Assembly (NCBI RefSeq): GCF_000264785.1 | Contig: NZ_AFJI01000039.1 | Span: forward strand, 1-42,272 | Source of the DNA: Edwardsiella ictaluri ATCC 33202 | Lineage (GTDB): Bacteria; Pseudomonadota; Gammaproteobacteria; Enterobacterales; Enterobacteriaceae | Length of the DNA: 42,272 bases | Direction of reading: 5' to 3' | Shown: positions 1-6,910 of the stretch, piece by piece | Position numbering within the stretch: the first letter of the stretch is position 1 | How the letters are laid out: each line of letters opens with the position of its first letter | The notes under the pieces: generated by a model | What the model was told of the DNA's origin: nothing | Database searches by the model: none | What the model saw: the letters and a program-made list of their open reading frames with translations, nothing else | Made by a program: the position numbers and the translations under genes

Positions 1-1476
1 TATTTGGTTGGTAGTGGCGATACGCGTGGCATATTGATAGGTACGCCTCAGCGCGTTGGCCGTCGCCGCCTCTGAGATGCTGGTGCTCTCGGTGCTGTCG
101 CTGAGCTGCACAACCCCTCGGCGTGATATTGTCGCAGAAACAACGCCAATGTTTTGTAGAAAACGTGATTTATCAGGAATATCTGCACCATTTTGTAGCT
201 TATCCAGTTTCTGGCCGATCAAATTCATGACGGTAGCAGAAAATTCAGGATCATTACCCAGCGCTGACGCCAGCTCCTGCAGCGTATCCATGGCGGCCGG
301 TGATGAGTTAATCAGCTTACTGACCTGTGCCAAGACAAACGCCGCCGTGGCAATCTCCTGGCCTACCGCCGATCCGTCCGGTGTCGGTGCCTGCGGCGTT
401 CCGGTAAAAACGGGGCTATCCACCGGTGCCTTATCTAAGGTGCGTATTACCGCCTGCTCGACATATGACGCGTCCTCCACCACGCGGCTCACCGCCATGT
501 TGACCACGGCCACCTGCTGGGCAATATCCTGTGCCACCAGCAGGCCGGTATCCGTATCTTCCTTTATCTGCTGGGCCGATAGCACCGCCTGCTGGGTATA
601 CCCCTGCACCTCCGCGGCATAGCGCGCCGTATCATCCCTGGCCTGCCTGGTCACCTGTATTGCTTCCTGGGACACATCCGCTGCGGCCTGTGCATTCTGC
701 GCCTTTATACCCGCCTGTTGTGCATATTGGTCAGCGTTTCTTGCCGCACTTTCCGCCTGTTTCTTCGCCACATCCGCCCGTTCACTGTCATTATGCACCA
801 CCTCAGCAACCCGCGCTGCAGCCTCTTCTGCCGCATGTACTGCCGCAACTTCGGCACTCTGCTCGGCAGCCAGACGGTGATCCGCCGTGCGCTGTTCACT
901 TTCGGCCGCAGCCATTTCTGACCTCTGCGCATGCCGCTGGCTATCCTGCGCGGTTTGGGCATAATCCGCCGCCATTTCTGCAGCCTGCCCGGCCGCAAGA
1001 CGATGGGCCGCTGCCTGACGCACGCTCCCGGCAGCGGCGACTTTTGACGCCTGTGCATGTCGCTGACTCTCCTGTGCAGCACGGGCGGCCTGGCTGCTAT
1101 CGTGCTGTAGACGCTGCATAATGACAACGTCATCGGCCACCTTATGCTGGATCTGGCGAAAATAGAGGATGACCTCCGGCGTCACCTCTTGCTCCATCAC
1201 CTGCTGGTGTAACAGCGCATTCAACGATGATGGTGCGGAGTCTTCTGTCAGCGTCACTGCGCCGTAGACAAAATTGCGCCCCTGATGGGCCACGCTGATC
1301 GAATAATTGCCCTCCTCCAATCTTACGGAATACTGGCCATTTTCTGCCGTCATCACGCTGCAGGTAAAACCACGCAGTACCTGCATGCTATTGGCAATAG
1401 CCGTCAATGTAATCTGGGCACCGGATACCGCTTTACCGGACGGATCGAGTAAAACCCCGGAAATCACAACACTCAC
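1..1476 (-). CDS. Phage tail fibre protein, partial at the window edge
   Basis: Side tail-fibre protein that would bind the host surface. The open frame runs from a GTG at 1476 to the window edge without a stop, giving 492 residues and lacking the C-terminal receptor-binding part. The first ~120 residues resemble the prophage tail-fibre N-terminal domain (start VSVVISGVLLDPSGKA), which docks the fibre to the virion. Residues ~120-330 are a long alanine- and glutamine-rich coiled-coil region with heptad-like repeats. Residues ~345-480 carry tail-fibre repeat signatures such as SPVFTGTPQAPTP and VVQLSDSTESTSISEAATA. The GTG start overlaps the stop of the upstream gene (GTGA) and has an AGGAG box before it. 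Smaller open frames in this stretch are shadows. Confidence 0.88.
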   Translation of the reverse strand, partial: MSVVISGVLLDPSGKAVSGAQITLTAIANSMQVLRGFTCSVMTAENGQYSVRLEEGNYSISVAHQGRNFVYGAVTLTEDSAPSSLNALLHQQVMEQEVTPEVILYFRQIQHKVADDVVIMQRLQHDSSQAARAAQESQRHAQASKVAAAGSVRQAAAHRLAAGQAAEMAADYAQTAQDSQRHAQRSEMAAAESEQRTADHRLAAEQSAEVAAVHAAEEAAARVAEVVHNDSERADVAKKQAESAARNADQYAQQAGIKAQNAQAAADVSQEAIQVTRQARDDTARYAAEVQGYTQQAVLSAQQIKEDTDTGLLVAQDIAQQVAVVNMAVSRVVEDASYVEQAVIRTLDKAPVDSPVFTGTPQAPTPDGSAVGQEIATAAFVLAQVSKLINSSPAAMDTLQELASALGNDPEFSATVMNLIGQKLDKLQNGADIPDKSRFLQNIGVVSATISRRGVVQLSDSTESTSISEAATANALRRTYQYATRIATTNQI

Positions 1477-2135
1477 ACCTCTCCTCCCATATACTTACCG
1501 CGCAGTAACTGGCGGATTGTGGCATCGGCGCGCTGTTTAACCCCCAGCTGCTCCACAAACATCTGGTAATGCTGGACGGCCAATGCCACATTGGCCCCGC
1601 CCTCATTGTCTTTGCTGAATGCACGGAACAACATCCAGTCCATCAGGGGATTGATATAAACGGGATCGAGCGGTACCGGCTGAAGCGCAACGGGATCCTG
1701 CAGCGTCTCCACACTGATGGGTTCAGGGCTGCGACATACCACCGCATCCAATATCACCTCCTCTTCCGGAGCGGGGAACAGGTAATAAACCTGCGGGGTC
1801 TGATCGCTGTAACAATAACGCTCCACTACCCCGCTCATAGCGTGCCAGCCCGGATATTGGGTATCCAATACCTCGCGTGGTAGCGGTAACAGCGCCCGCC
1901 CATTCTGAACGCGCACAATATCCAGCAGCCGGAATACATCCCCAGGCAACGATTGCCGTGTTCCCGGCACAGTCTCCAGTGTGGTCATCACGGCACCGGC
2001 ATCCGGGCGCACCAGTAAAATGGCGCGTATCGCATCATTAAAGTAGTCGCACAGTTCGGCCAACGGCCAGCGCGCCCACAGGGTATCCTTCAGTTGGGTA
2101 TTCACCCTTCCTATCACATCAGCAATCGTCGTCAT
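1473..2135 (-). CDS. Phage head-tail adaptor protein (SU10-adaptor / DUF6682-like)
   Basis: 220 residues. The N-terminal pattern (TIADVIGRVNTQL, then RWPLAELCDYFNDAIRAI and RPDA) matches what I know of the SU10-type adaptor family, in which a ring of adaptor subunits joins the portal to the tail nozzle in podovirus-like phages. No signal peptide or membrane segment is seen. The ATG at 2135 overlaps the stop of the preceding gene by one base, and the stop overlaps the tail-fibre GTG start, so the three genes are probably translationally coupled. The position between capsid and tail-fibre genes supports a connector role. Family recognition is from memory of the motif pattern, so the functional name is moderately sure. 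Confidence 0.7.
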   Translation of the reverse strand: MTTIADVIGRVNTQLKDTLWARWPLAELCDYFNDAIRAILLVRPDAGAVMTTLETVPGTRQSLPGDVFRLLDIVRVQNGRALLPLPREVLDTQYPGWHAMSGVVERYCYSDQTPQVYYLFPAPEEEVILDAVVCRSPEPISVETLQDPVALQPVPLDPVYINPLMDWMLFRAFSKDNEGGANVALAVQHYQMFVEQLGVKQRADATIRQLLRGKYMGGEV

Positions 2136-2716
2136 CAGAAAAAGGCGTGTCGGCGTGTTGGATTATGAAAACCCGTCTCATACGGGGCAACCTCACTGCT
2201 ACTGCGAAACGCCTCCCGATAGCCATCGATAAAACGGAGCCGGTAATAGTCGGCGCGCTGAGCATCGCTCCAGGGCTTGCCCGCCATCATATACAGCTGC
2301 ATCAATGCACCCGCTGCCAGCGCCTCCTGATAGGCTTCCAGCGCATCGGGAAGCTCGGTGGCACCCGGCGCGGGCTCGGTCGCCATGCGTACACGCAGCG
2401 CCGCAACCGGACACAATAACCGCAGCTGGTCCGCCTCTACGGTAAAATCCACGCCTGGCCACAGCGCGACCGCAATATTGGGCGATTGCCGTGAGGTTAC
2501 CGAGAGTAGCCGACTGAATATCAGTGCGGTGTCCGCTGGCGCCAGAGACAATGTCAGCCCGGCCTGCGCTGCCCCAAACTGCAGCGTTTCCCTGCTTACC
2601 AGCGACTCCCGGCAAAAACGGATCGCTGCGCTCAGGAGCGCCTCGCGCATCATCATCTCCAGCGGCCCGTCAATTCCCCGGCGTATGGCCGGCAAAAAAA
2701 TATCGGCCCGAACCAT
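2135..2716 (-). CDS. Phage structural-module protein, function unknown
   Basis: 193 residues, not recognised with certainty. It starts at the ATG whose A and T overlap the TGA of the upstream gene (TGATG arrangement) and ends next to the adaptor start. It begins MVRADIFLPAIRRGIDGPL and has an alanine-rich helix near residues 125-145 followed by a tyrosine/arginine-rich C-terminus (YYRLRFIDGYREAF). No transmembrane segment is evident. Position between the head genes and the SU10-like adaptor suggests a second connector or completion protein, but that is inference from order only. Confidence 0.6.
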   Translation of the reverse strand: MVRADIFLPAIRRGIDGPLEMMMREALLSAAIRFCRESLVSRETLQFGAAQAGLTLSLAPADTALIFSRLLSVTSRQSPNIAVALWPGVDFTVEADQLRLLCPVAALRVRMATEPAPGATELPDALEAYQEALAAGALMQLYMMAGKPWSDAQRADYYRLRFIDGYREAFRSSSEVAPYETGFHNPTRRHAFF

Positions 2717-3159
2717 CAGGCTTGTACCGCTATTTTTTCCCGGTATGCATCGCGAACTCTGACACGGAACGCATCCGCCTTCTCCTGGGCACCTTTCTGC
2801 ACACCCAACTCCTGCGCCTCCGCCAACGTGATCAGCTGCGCCACGGTAAATTTTGAGATATCGATGATCGTGCCCTCGATCTCCAGCGCGAAGCTCTGCT
2901 GCTCGGTCTGCTGACGCACCTGCATCTGCGCTGCCAGCGACGCCTGCTGTTTCTCCTCGTGTTTCTCCTGCGCCTCAGCTAGAAACCTCTCCAGATTTTT
3001 TGCCGGAATAAAAACACTGGGAAACGCCAGCAACTGGTATGCGACCGCGGTATCCACAGAGACTGGGATATGACGTGGGAAGACCAGCCGGCTGCCGGTA
3101 ACCGTATCGCGCTTCTCGGCTTTGGGGCCGATATAGACCACTGCAATTTGCTCAGACAT
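2716..3159 (-). CDS. Phage head-module protein, function unknown
   Basis: 147 residues from the ATG at 3159 (MSEQIAVVYIGPKAEKRD), chosen because a GGGAG box lies just upstream; a longer frame from 3204 would run through the hairpin at 3175-3194. The N-terminal half is beta-like (YIGPK, DTVTGSRLVFPR), residues ~65-100 are a glutamine/glutamate-rich probable coiled coil, and the end is helical. Proteins beginning with a YIGPK-DTVTGS type motif are common after capsid genes in phages, but their role is not established to my knowledge. It is the first gene of a tight run 2716-1 after the hairpin. Confidence 0.6.
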   Translation of the reverse strand: MSEQIAVVYIGPKAEKRDTVTGSRLVFPRHIPVSVDTAVAYQLLAFPSVFIPAKNLERFLAEAQEKHEEKQQASLAAQMQVRQQTEQQSFALEIEGTIIDISKFTVAQLITLAEAQELGVQKGAQEKADAFRVRVRDAYREKIAVQA

Positions 3160-3174
3160 GTTCACTCCCAAAAG

Positions 3175-3194
3175 AAAAAGGCCCCGCAGGGCCC
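3175..3194 (-). terminator. Rho-independent terminator between head genes
   Basis: On the - strand a GC-rich stem (GGCCC, loop TGCG, GGGCC) is followed directly by TTTTTC. It lies between the stop at 3201 and the ATG at 3159, so it can limit read-through from the capsid genes into the adaptor and tail genes unless transcription is antiterminated by Q. Confidence 0.7.
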
Positions 3195-3200
3195 GTTGAC

Positions 3201-3596
3201 TCAATATCCGATCACGCTATAGCGCACCAGCACACTCAGCGTTCCACTCACCGGTCCGCCTGCGACCTTCAACACCAGCGTTCCACCCTGCTCAGATGTG
3301 GTCAATGGCACCAGGGGATACACGCCAGAAACCGTTTCCGTTAAGGGCAGACTCAATAATTGAATATCGAATAAGGAGGGAGACTGGATAGCGAACGTCA
3401 GCATTTTTCCTGCACTGAGTCCGCTGCCACAGATCTGTAGCGCATTAATACGCATACCCAACGGGAGCTCAAACAGCCGGATCTGTTCGTCTTCCATCAG
3501 ATTATCCAGCGTCACCACACTCTCCGCGATGGACTCATTGCCCAGCGCACCCTGATAGATCCGATCGTGCATTGACGGGGCATTAATCTCTTTCAT
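3201..3596 (-). CDS. Phage protein downstream of capsid, possible head accessory
   Basis: 131 residues starting MKEINAPSMHDRIYQGALG with a GGAGG box eight bases before the ATG. The body is predicted mostly beta: alternating hydrophobic stretches such as LFELPLGMRINALQICGSG and GTLVLKVAGGPVSGTLSVLV, typical of a small jelly-roll or capsid decoration protein. I do not recognise the family. Gene order (scaffold, capsid, this gene) fits a head decoration or head-completion role, which remains inference. It is bounded by an IS-end palindrome on the capsid side and by a terminator on the other. Confidence 0.6.
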   Translation of the reverse strand: MKEINAPSMHDRIYQGALGNESIAESVVTLDNLMEDEQIRLFELPLGMRINALQICGSGLSAGKMLTFAIQSPSLFDIQLLSLPLTETVSGVYPLVPLTTSEQGGTLVLKVAGGPVSGTLSVLVRYSVIGY

Positions 3597-3717
3597 CAGA
3601 ATACCTCCGGGAAACCTCGGCCTTCAGGCCGGGAAGGAAAGGAGGCGGTTTTCCGGCTAACTGTCTTTTGCATCATCACATTCTCCTCTTTAGCAGGTGA
3701 AACCATGAAACGTGCAT

Positions 3718-3757
3718 TTGATATCCTCCCCCACCTAAAGGCGGAGGAGGATGTCAA
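3718..3757. repeat. IS200/IS605-type end palindrome fused to the capsid gene end
   Basis: A 40-bp near-perfect palindrome: TTGATATCCTCC on one arm, GGAGGATGTCAA on the other, with CACCTAAAGGCGG inside. It matches the hairpin at the right end of enterobacterial IS200/IS605 elements, usually read as GGAGGATGTCAA at the tip. No transposase lies beside it. The terminal GTCAA contains the capsid gene's TGA stop. It may also work as a terminator hairpin for capsid transcription. Confidence 0.6.
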
Positions 3758-5010
3758 ACTGGAAAAAACATTATCTCCTGATTATTCGGCTGATCACCGC
3801 TGACAGCAGAGTCCACCACCATCACACCGTGATCCTGAACACGGCCATTTTTCTGCCTAAAGCGGATTTTCTTCAGTCCGTTGATCCAGCGAATAGAGAT
3901 CTCCCGCCCGTTGTCATGATCAGTGCGCTCTTCGTGATAGCCAAAGAATCCGCCGCCGTCGCCAATCCCCCAGGCGCTGGCCAGCGCCTGCCCCCCCAGC
4001 AAAATCGCCCGGTCAATAGCCGTATTGGCCTGCAGAGTCTGTACCGAGGCCGCATCATCATTGGCAGAGACCTGAACGCTAGAACCCTGGTAGAAACGGA
4101 TCGGCATGCCACCATACTTACGCACCAGGATATTGCGCCACATGGCGCACTCCCCCTTGAACAGCGGGTGATCGAACCCTTTTGAGCGCTGTACCGCCCG
4201 GGTCATCATCGCCTGCCAGTCCTTGCCGTTAGTGGAGGTATACCAGTCATTCCATTGCCGTGGAGTCACGTACAGCACAAAGTAGGGGTCCTCATCCTTC
4301 AACTCATCGCGCGACAGCCTGACCGGCTGCAGCGGGTGCGCCATTTCGTCCAGGTAGAGAGAGATATTGTCCACTGTCGCCAGGCTGAATAGATCCGCCG
4401 CATCCAACAGTTCAAAGGAGGTCGCATCACCGGAGAAAAAATGGCGATCGTAGGTTGGCGGCATGACCTCGTTAACCATGATCCGCGCAAACTCCGGGTG
4501 ATCGGCGGGCGGCAGGATAATATCGTCCGCCATAAAATCCCCACGGGTACCCGCCAGATGTACCACGGCACACTGGTCCTGCAGATCGTTAAAATAGGTA
4601 CCGAGAAGACGACGTGCTGCACTGCGCAGATCGTGCTTAAAGCGCTGCTGCGACATCTTTCCACCGGCATCCACAATGTGCCGTCCCTGATCGATACTCA
4701 GCGCAAAGTCGGCAAACTGCAGGTTTTCTCCGCGCCCCTCCAGCTTCTGGTCCCCCATGGTCGGGCGTTTGGACAGCTTGTGGATCACCTGCATATCCAC
4801 CGAGTCCCCCTTGGTTTTGGTTAAATCAGTTACCCGCACCACCGGTGCGGTATAGCTGGTCTGATTCACCCCCTGCTTATCAGAGGCAACCTGCTTGGGT
4901 GCTTCGGATTGCTCCGTCAGCACGTTGACAAACGAGCGGTTGCGGTTGGCGGCGGTAAACAGCGCTACCTGCAACAGCTTATTCGCCTGGGCTTTGGTAA
5001 TGGTCGTCAT
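3754..5010 (-). CDS. Major capsid protein, N4-gp56 / DUF4043 family
   Basis: 418 residues building the icosahedral shell. The sequence has the features I associate with the N4-gp56 / DUF4043 capsid family: an N-terminal set including LTKTKGDSVDMQVIHKL, then LEGRGENLQFADFALSIDQ, the FKHDLRSAARRLLGTYFNDL helix, and a C-terminal IRWINGLKKIRFRQKNGRVQDHG segment. Length is close to the family norm. The ATG at 5010 has an AGGA box. It directly follows the scaffold gene with a 17-bp gap. The last residues (MFFPV) and the stop lie inside the IS-type palindrome at 3718-3757, so the natural C-terminus may have been changed. Confidence 0.85.
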   Translation of the reverse strand: MTTITKAQANKLLQVALFTAANRNRSFVNVLTEQSEAPKQVASDKQGVNQTSYTAPVVRVTDLTKTKGDSVDMQVIHKLSKRPTMGDQKLEGRGENLQFADFALSIDQGRHIVDAGGKMSQQRFKHDLRSAARRLLGTYFNDLQDQCAVVHLAGTRGDFMADDIILPPADHPEFARIMVNEVMPPTYDRHFFSGDATSFELLDAADLFSLATVDNISLYLDEMAHPLQPVRLSRDELKDEDPYFVLYVTPRQWNDWYTSTNGKDWQAMMTRAVQRSKGFDHPLFKGECAMWRNILVRKYGGMPIRFYQGSSVQVSANDDAASVQTLQANTAIDRAILLGGQALASAWGIGDGGGFFGYHEERTDHDNGREISIRWINGLKKIRFRQKNGRVQDHGVMVVDSAVSGDQPNNQEIMFFPV

Positions 5011-5027
5011 GATTTTTCCTGTCCCGG

Positions 5028-6029
5028 TTAAAACGCATCACCGGCCTGTGACAACAATGCCTCGATCTGGCTCTCACTCATTCCGGCCATCATGGCCAGC
5101 AGTTCACCATCACTGGCATTGGCTGCCTTATCCAGCACCGACTGCGGTGACTGGGTTACCGGCTGTCCCACATCCGATGGCGAAGAGGGTACGCTGGGCG
5201 TCGCGGCCGCCGCGGCCAGCTTCTCCTCCGCCTGTTTTTTTAGCGATTCTGCTGAGGTCGCCCCCACGGCCACGTCCGGATCGCCAAACGCGACCTTGGT
5301 ACGTCGGGCGGCCTCAGCGAAACGCGCATCCAGGGTTTTGTCTTGCCAGGCAGGATCGGTTTTCAGACGCTCATCCACCGTAATGGCAAAATCGCGCCGA
5401 TCGATGTCACTATCGAACCACTGTGCCAGATCGGGATTGCGCGCAATCGCCTCCAGCACCGGGTTGATTCCGCCACCATCCTCGCTGGGACTCGGCTTCG
5501 CCCGCGCATTCAGGTAGTTCACCTGGTTAACCACCTGCTCGAACATCTCTGCCAGCTCCGGGAAGTCCGCCCGCACCTTATCCAACTGCTCGGTACTGAT
5601 CTGCGTCTCTTCCGGCAGGGTGGCCGGCTGCATCCCTGCCCGGCTCACCTGCTGCTGCAGCAGCGTCAGCGTGCGCTTAAGCGCCGCATTCTCCTCGGCA
5701 GCGGACTGCGCCGACTGTGCGCTGCGGCGCGCCTGCTCCCTGGCAGCCTGCAGTACATCGTAGGGAATATGGTGTACGCCATCCTTACCCAGTACCACTT
5801 TAGCGGCGGGATCGGTGACCGCAGCGTCCTGCGGCTCTTCTCCAGCTGGCGATGCCAATGCAGCCTCAGGCGGCACATCCCCTGCGGACGCTGGCGTGTC
5901 CGGTGCGATCGCCGGTTCCGGATCGCCCTCGCCCGCGGACACGTCCTCCTCATTGCTACCGGCCTGCGCCAGCAGTGCCTCCAGCTCGTCCGGTGTCTTC
6001 CCGGCGATATCTGCATCATCGATGTCCAT
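5028..6029 (-). CDS. Phage scaffold-like protein preceding capsid
   Basis: 333 residues from the ATG at 6029 (MDIDDADIAGKTPDELEALL), preceded by AGGAGAGCAAT; an upstream frame to 6140 would cross the terminator hairpin at 6101-6127. Strongly acidic and low-complexity at residues ~20-75 (DVSAGEGDPEPAIAPDTPAS), then a long helical/coiled-coil region (~100-140), a central charged region, and an alanine-rich C-terminus ending with a predicted short helix. Acidic coiled-coil proteins directly upstream of the major capsid gene usually act as internal scaffolds that guide procapsid assembly and then leave. The call rests on composition and position. Confidence 0.75.
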   Translation of the reverse strand: MDIDDADIAGKTPDELEALLAQAGSNEEDVSAGEGDPEPAIAPDTPASAGDVPPEAALASPAGEEPQDAAVTDPAAKVVLGKDGVHHIPYDVLQAAREQARRSAQSAQSAAEENAALKRTLTLLQQQVSRAGMQPATLPEETQISTEQLDKVRADFPELAEMFEQVVNQVNYLNARAKPSPSEDGGGINPVLEAIARNPDLAQWFDSDIDRRDFAITVDERLKTDPAWQDKTLDARFAEAARRTKVAFGDPDVAVGATSAESLKKQAEEKLAAAAATPSVPSSPSDVGQPVTQSPQSVLDKAANASDGELLAMMAGMSESQIEALLSQAGDAF

Positions 6030-6100
6030 ATTGCTCTCCTGCCTGTCTATTTGTCGGATAGATCCGAAACAGAAAAAGGCGTGTCGCTGCCCATGCGAAA

Positions 6101-6127
6101 AAGGGCTCTGCGATAACAGAGCCCTTT
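6101..6127 (-). terminator. Terminator hairpin upstream of scaffold gene
   Basis: Perfect 11-bp stem AAAGGGCTCTG / CAGAGCCCTTT with loop CGATAA. On the - strand the stem runs into CTTTTTCGC, so it can stop transcription coming from the portal side. Together with 6852-6880 it flanks the StbDE insertion. Confidence 0.7.
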
Positions 6128-6191
6128 GCGGCGTGTGCAACTCATTATTTTGAAAGGTGATGCTTAAAATGGTGGTTTATCAGCAGGGCAC

Positions 6192-6226
6192 TTGACATCC
6201 TCCCCGCCCTAAAGGACGGGGTTTTA
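6192..6226. repeat. Solitary IS200/IS605-type end
   Basis: TTGACATCCTCCCCGCCC, then TAAAGGACGGGG and TTTTAC: the same end motif as at 3718 and 13903, read inwards from the tip. The inner stem CCCCGCCCT / AGGACGGGG is nearly perfect. No tnpA or tnpB reading frame is next to it, so it is a remnant or the scar of an excised element. It lies immediately before the promoter of the StbDE module. Confidence 0.6.
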
Positions 6227-6257
6227 CGGCGCACTGAATAAAAAGCATGCTTAAAAG

Positions 6258-6290
6258 CACCTTTAAAGGTGTCTATAAAAACGCTATAGT
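6258..6290 (+). promoter_or_regulatory. StbDE promoter with palindromic operator
   Basis: A sigma70-like promoter reads TTTAAA (6262-6267), 17-bp spacer, TATAGT (6285-6290), 26 bp before the antitoxin ATG. A perfect 14-bp palindrome CACCTTTAAAGGTG (6258-6271) covers the -35 box and is a good candidate for antitoxin autorepression. An AAGGAG ribosome site precedes the ATG at 6317. Confidence 0.6.
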
Positions 6291-6316
6291 GTATCTATCT
6301 GACAAGGAGAAGACAT

Positions 6317-6568
6317 ATGGCATACCAAATTCTCACGACCACCGCCGCCAGCATTACCGACCTGAAACGCAATCCAATGGGTACCATTGCTGAAGGTGAC
6401 GGCAATGCCGTAGCAATCTTAAACCGGAATGAGCCGGCCTTTTACTGCGTTCCACCGGAACTCTACGCTTACTATCTGGAGCTGGCTGAAGATGCGGCGC
6501 TTAATCGTATCGCCGATGAGCGTCTGGAGGACGCTGAGTTTGTCAGCGTAAATATCGATGACCTATAA
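6317..6568 (+). CDS. stbD: StbD-like antitoxin (Phd/YefM-type) of a type II module
   Basis: 83 residues. The sequence MAYQILTTTAASITDLKRNP, followed by AVAILNRNEPAFYCVPPE and ending VSVNIDDL, is that of the StbD/RelB plasmid-stability antitoxins: an N-terminal DNA-binding Phd-like half and an acidic C-terminal half that wraps the toxin. It would neutralise the StbE toxin from the next gene and repress the shared promoter. The stop overlaps the toxin start by 11 bases, the usual coupling. It is on the + strand, opposite to all surrounding virion genes, and has its own promoter, so it is a self-contained moron inserted between portal and scaffold. Confidence 0.9.
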   Translation: MAYQILTTTAASITDLKRNPMGTIAEGDGNAVAILNRNEPAFYCVPPELYAYYLELAEDAALNRIADERLEDAEFVSVNIDDL

Positions 6569-6839
6569 ACTGAGCTTTGAAAAGCGAGCCCTGAAAGAGT
6601 GGAAAAAACTGGCACCGCCGATTCAAAGCCAGTTGAAAAAGAAACTGATCGAACGCCTGGAAAACCCACATGTTCCAGCAGCACGCTTAAGTGGGCGCGC
6701 TAACCGTTATAAAATAAAATTACGCTCTTCCGGTTACCGGTTAGTTTATGAAGTCAACGATAGCGAAATCATCCTGCTGGTGATCGCTATCGGTAAACGG
6801 GCCGATAACGAGGTGTACCAAGCGGCAGACAGTCGTTAG
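6558..6839 (+). CDS. stbE: StbE / RelE-family toxin
   Basis: 93 residues, RelE/ParE fold. Typical features are the N-terminal helix pair (FEKRALKEWKKLAPPIQSQL), the RLSGRANRYKIKLRSSGYRL strand region and the final IILLVIAIGKRADNEVY strands. RelE-family toxins of this branch act as ribosome-dependent mRNA interferases; the basic residues on the central strands (K, R, R) are present. It overlaps the antitoxin by 11 bases and is followed at once by a terminator. It reads head-on towards the portal gene (stop at 6839, portal stop at 6911). Confidence 0.9.
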   Translation: MTYKLSFEKRALKEWKKLAPPIQSQLKKKLIERLENPHVPAARLSGRANRYKIKLRSSGYRLVYEVNDSEIILLVIAIGKRADNEVYQAADSR

Positions 6840-6851
6840 CCACCTAAAAAC

Positions 6852-6880
6852 AAAAAACCCGCAAAAAGTGCGAGGCGGGT
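6852..6880 (-). terminator. Terminator after portal gene
   Basis: ACCCGC (6857-6862) pairs with GCGGGT (6875-6880). On the - strand the second arm runs into TTTTTTGTTTTT, a strong intrinsic terminator directly after the portal stop. On the + strand it also follows the StbE stop. Confidence 0.75.
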
Positions 6881-6910
6881 CATCGTTCGCAAATTAGCTC
6901 ACTTTTTACC

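Noticed and set aside
531..1121. Long + strand open frames opposite the tail-fibre gene
   Set aside because: Proline- and histidine-rich composition typical of an antisense shadow; the - strand frame has clear tail-fibre motifs throughout.
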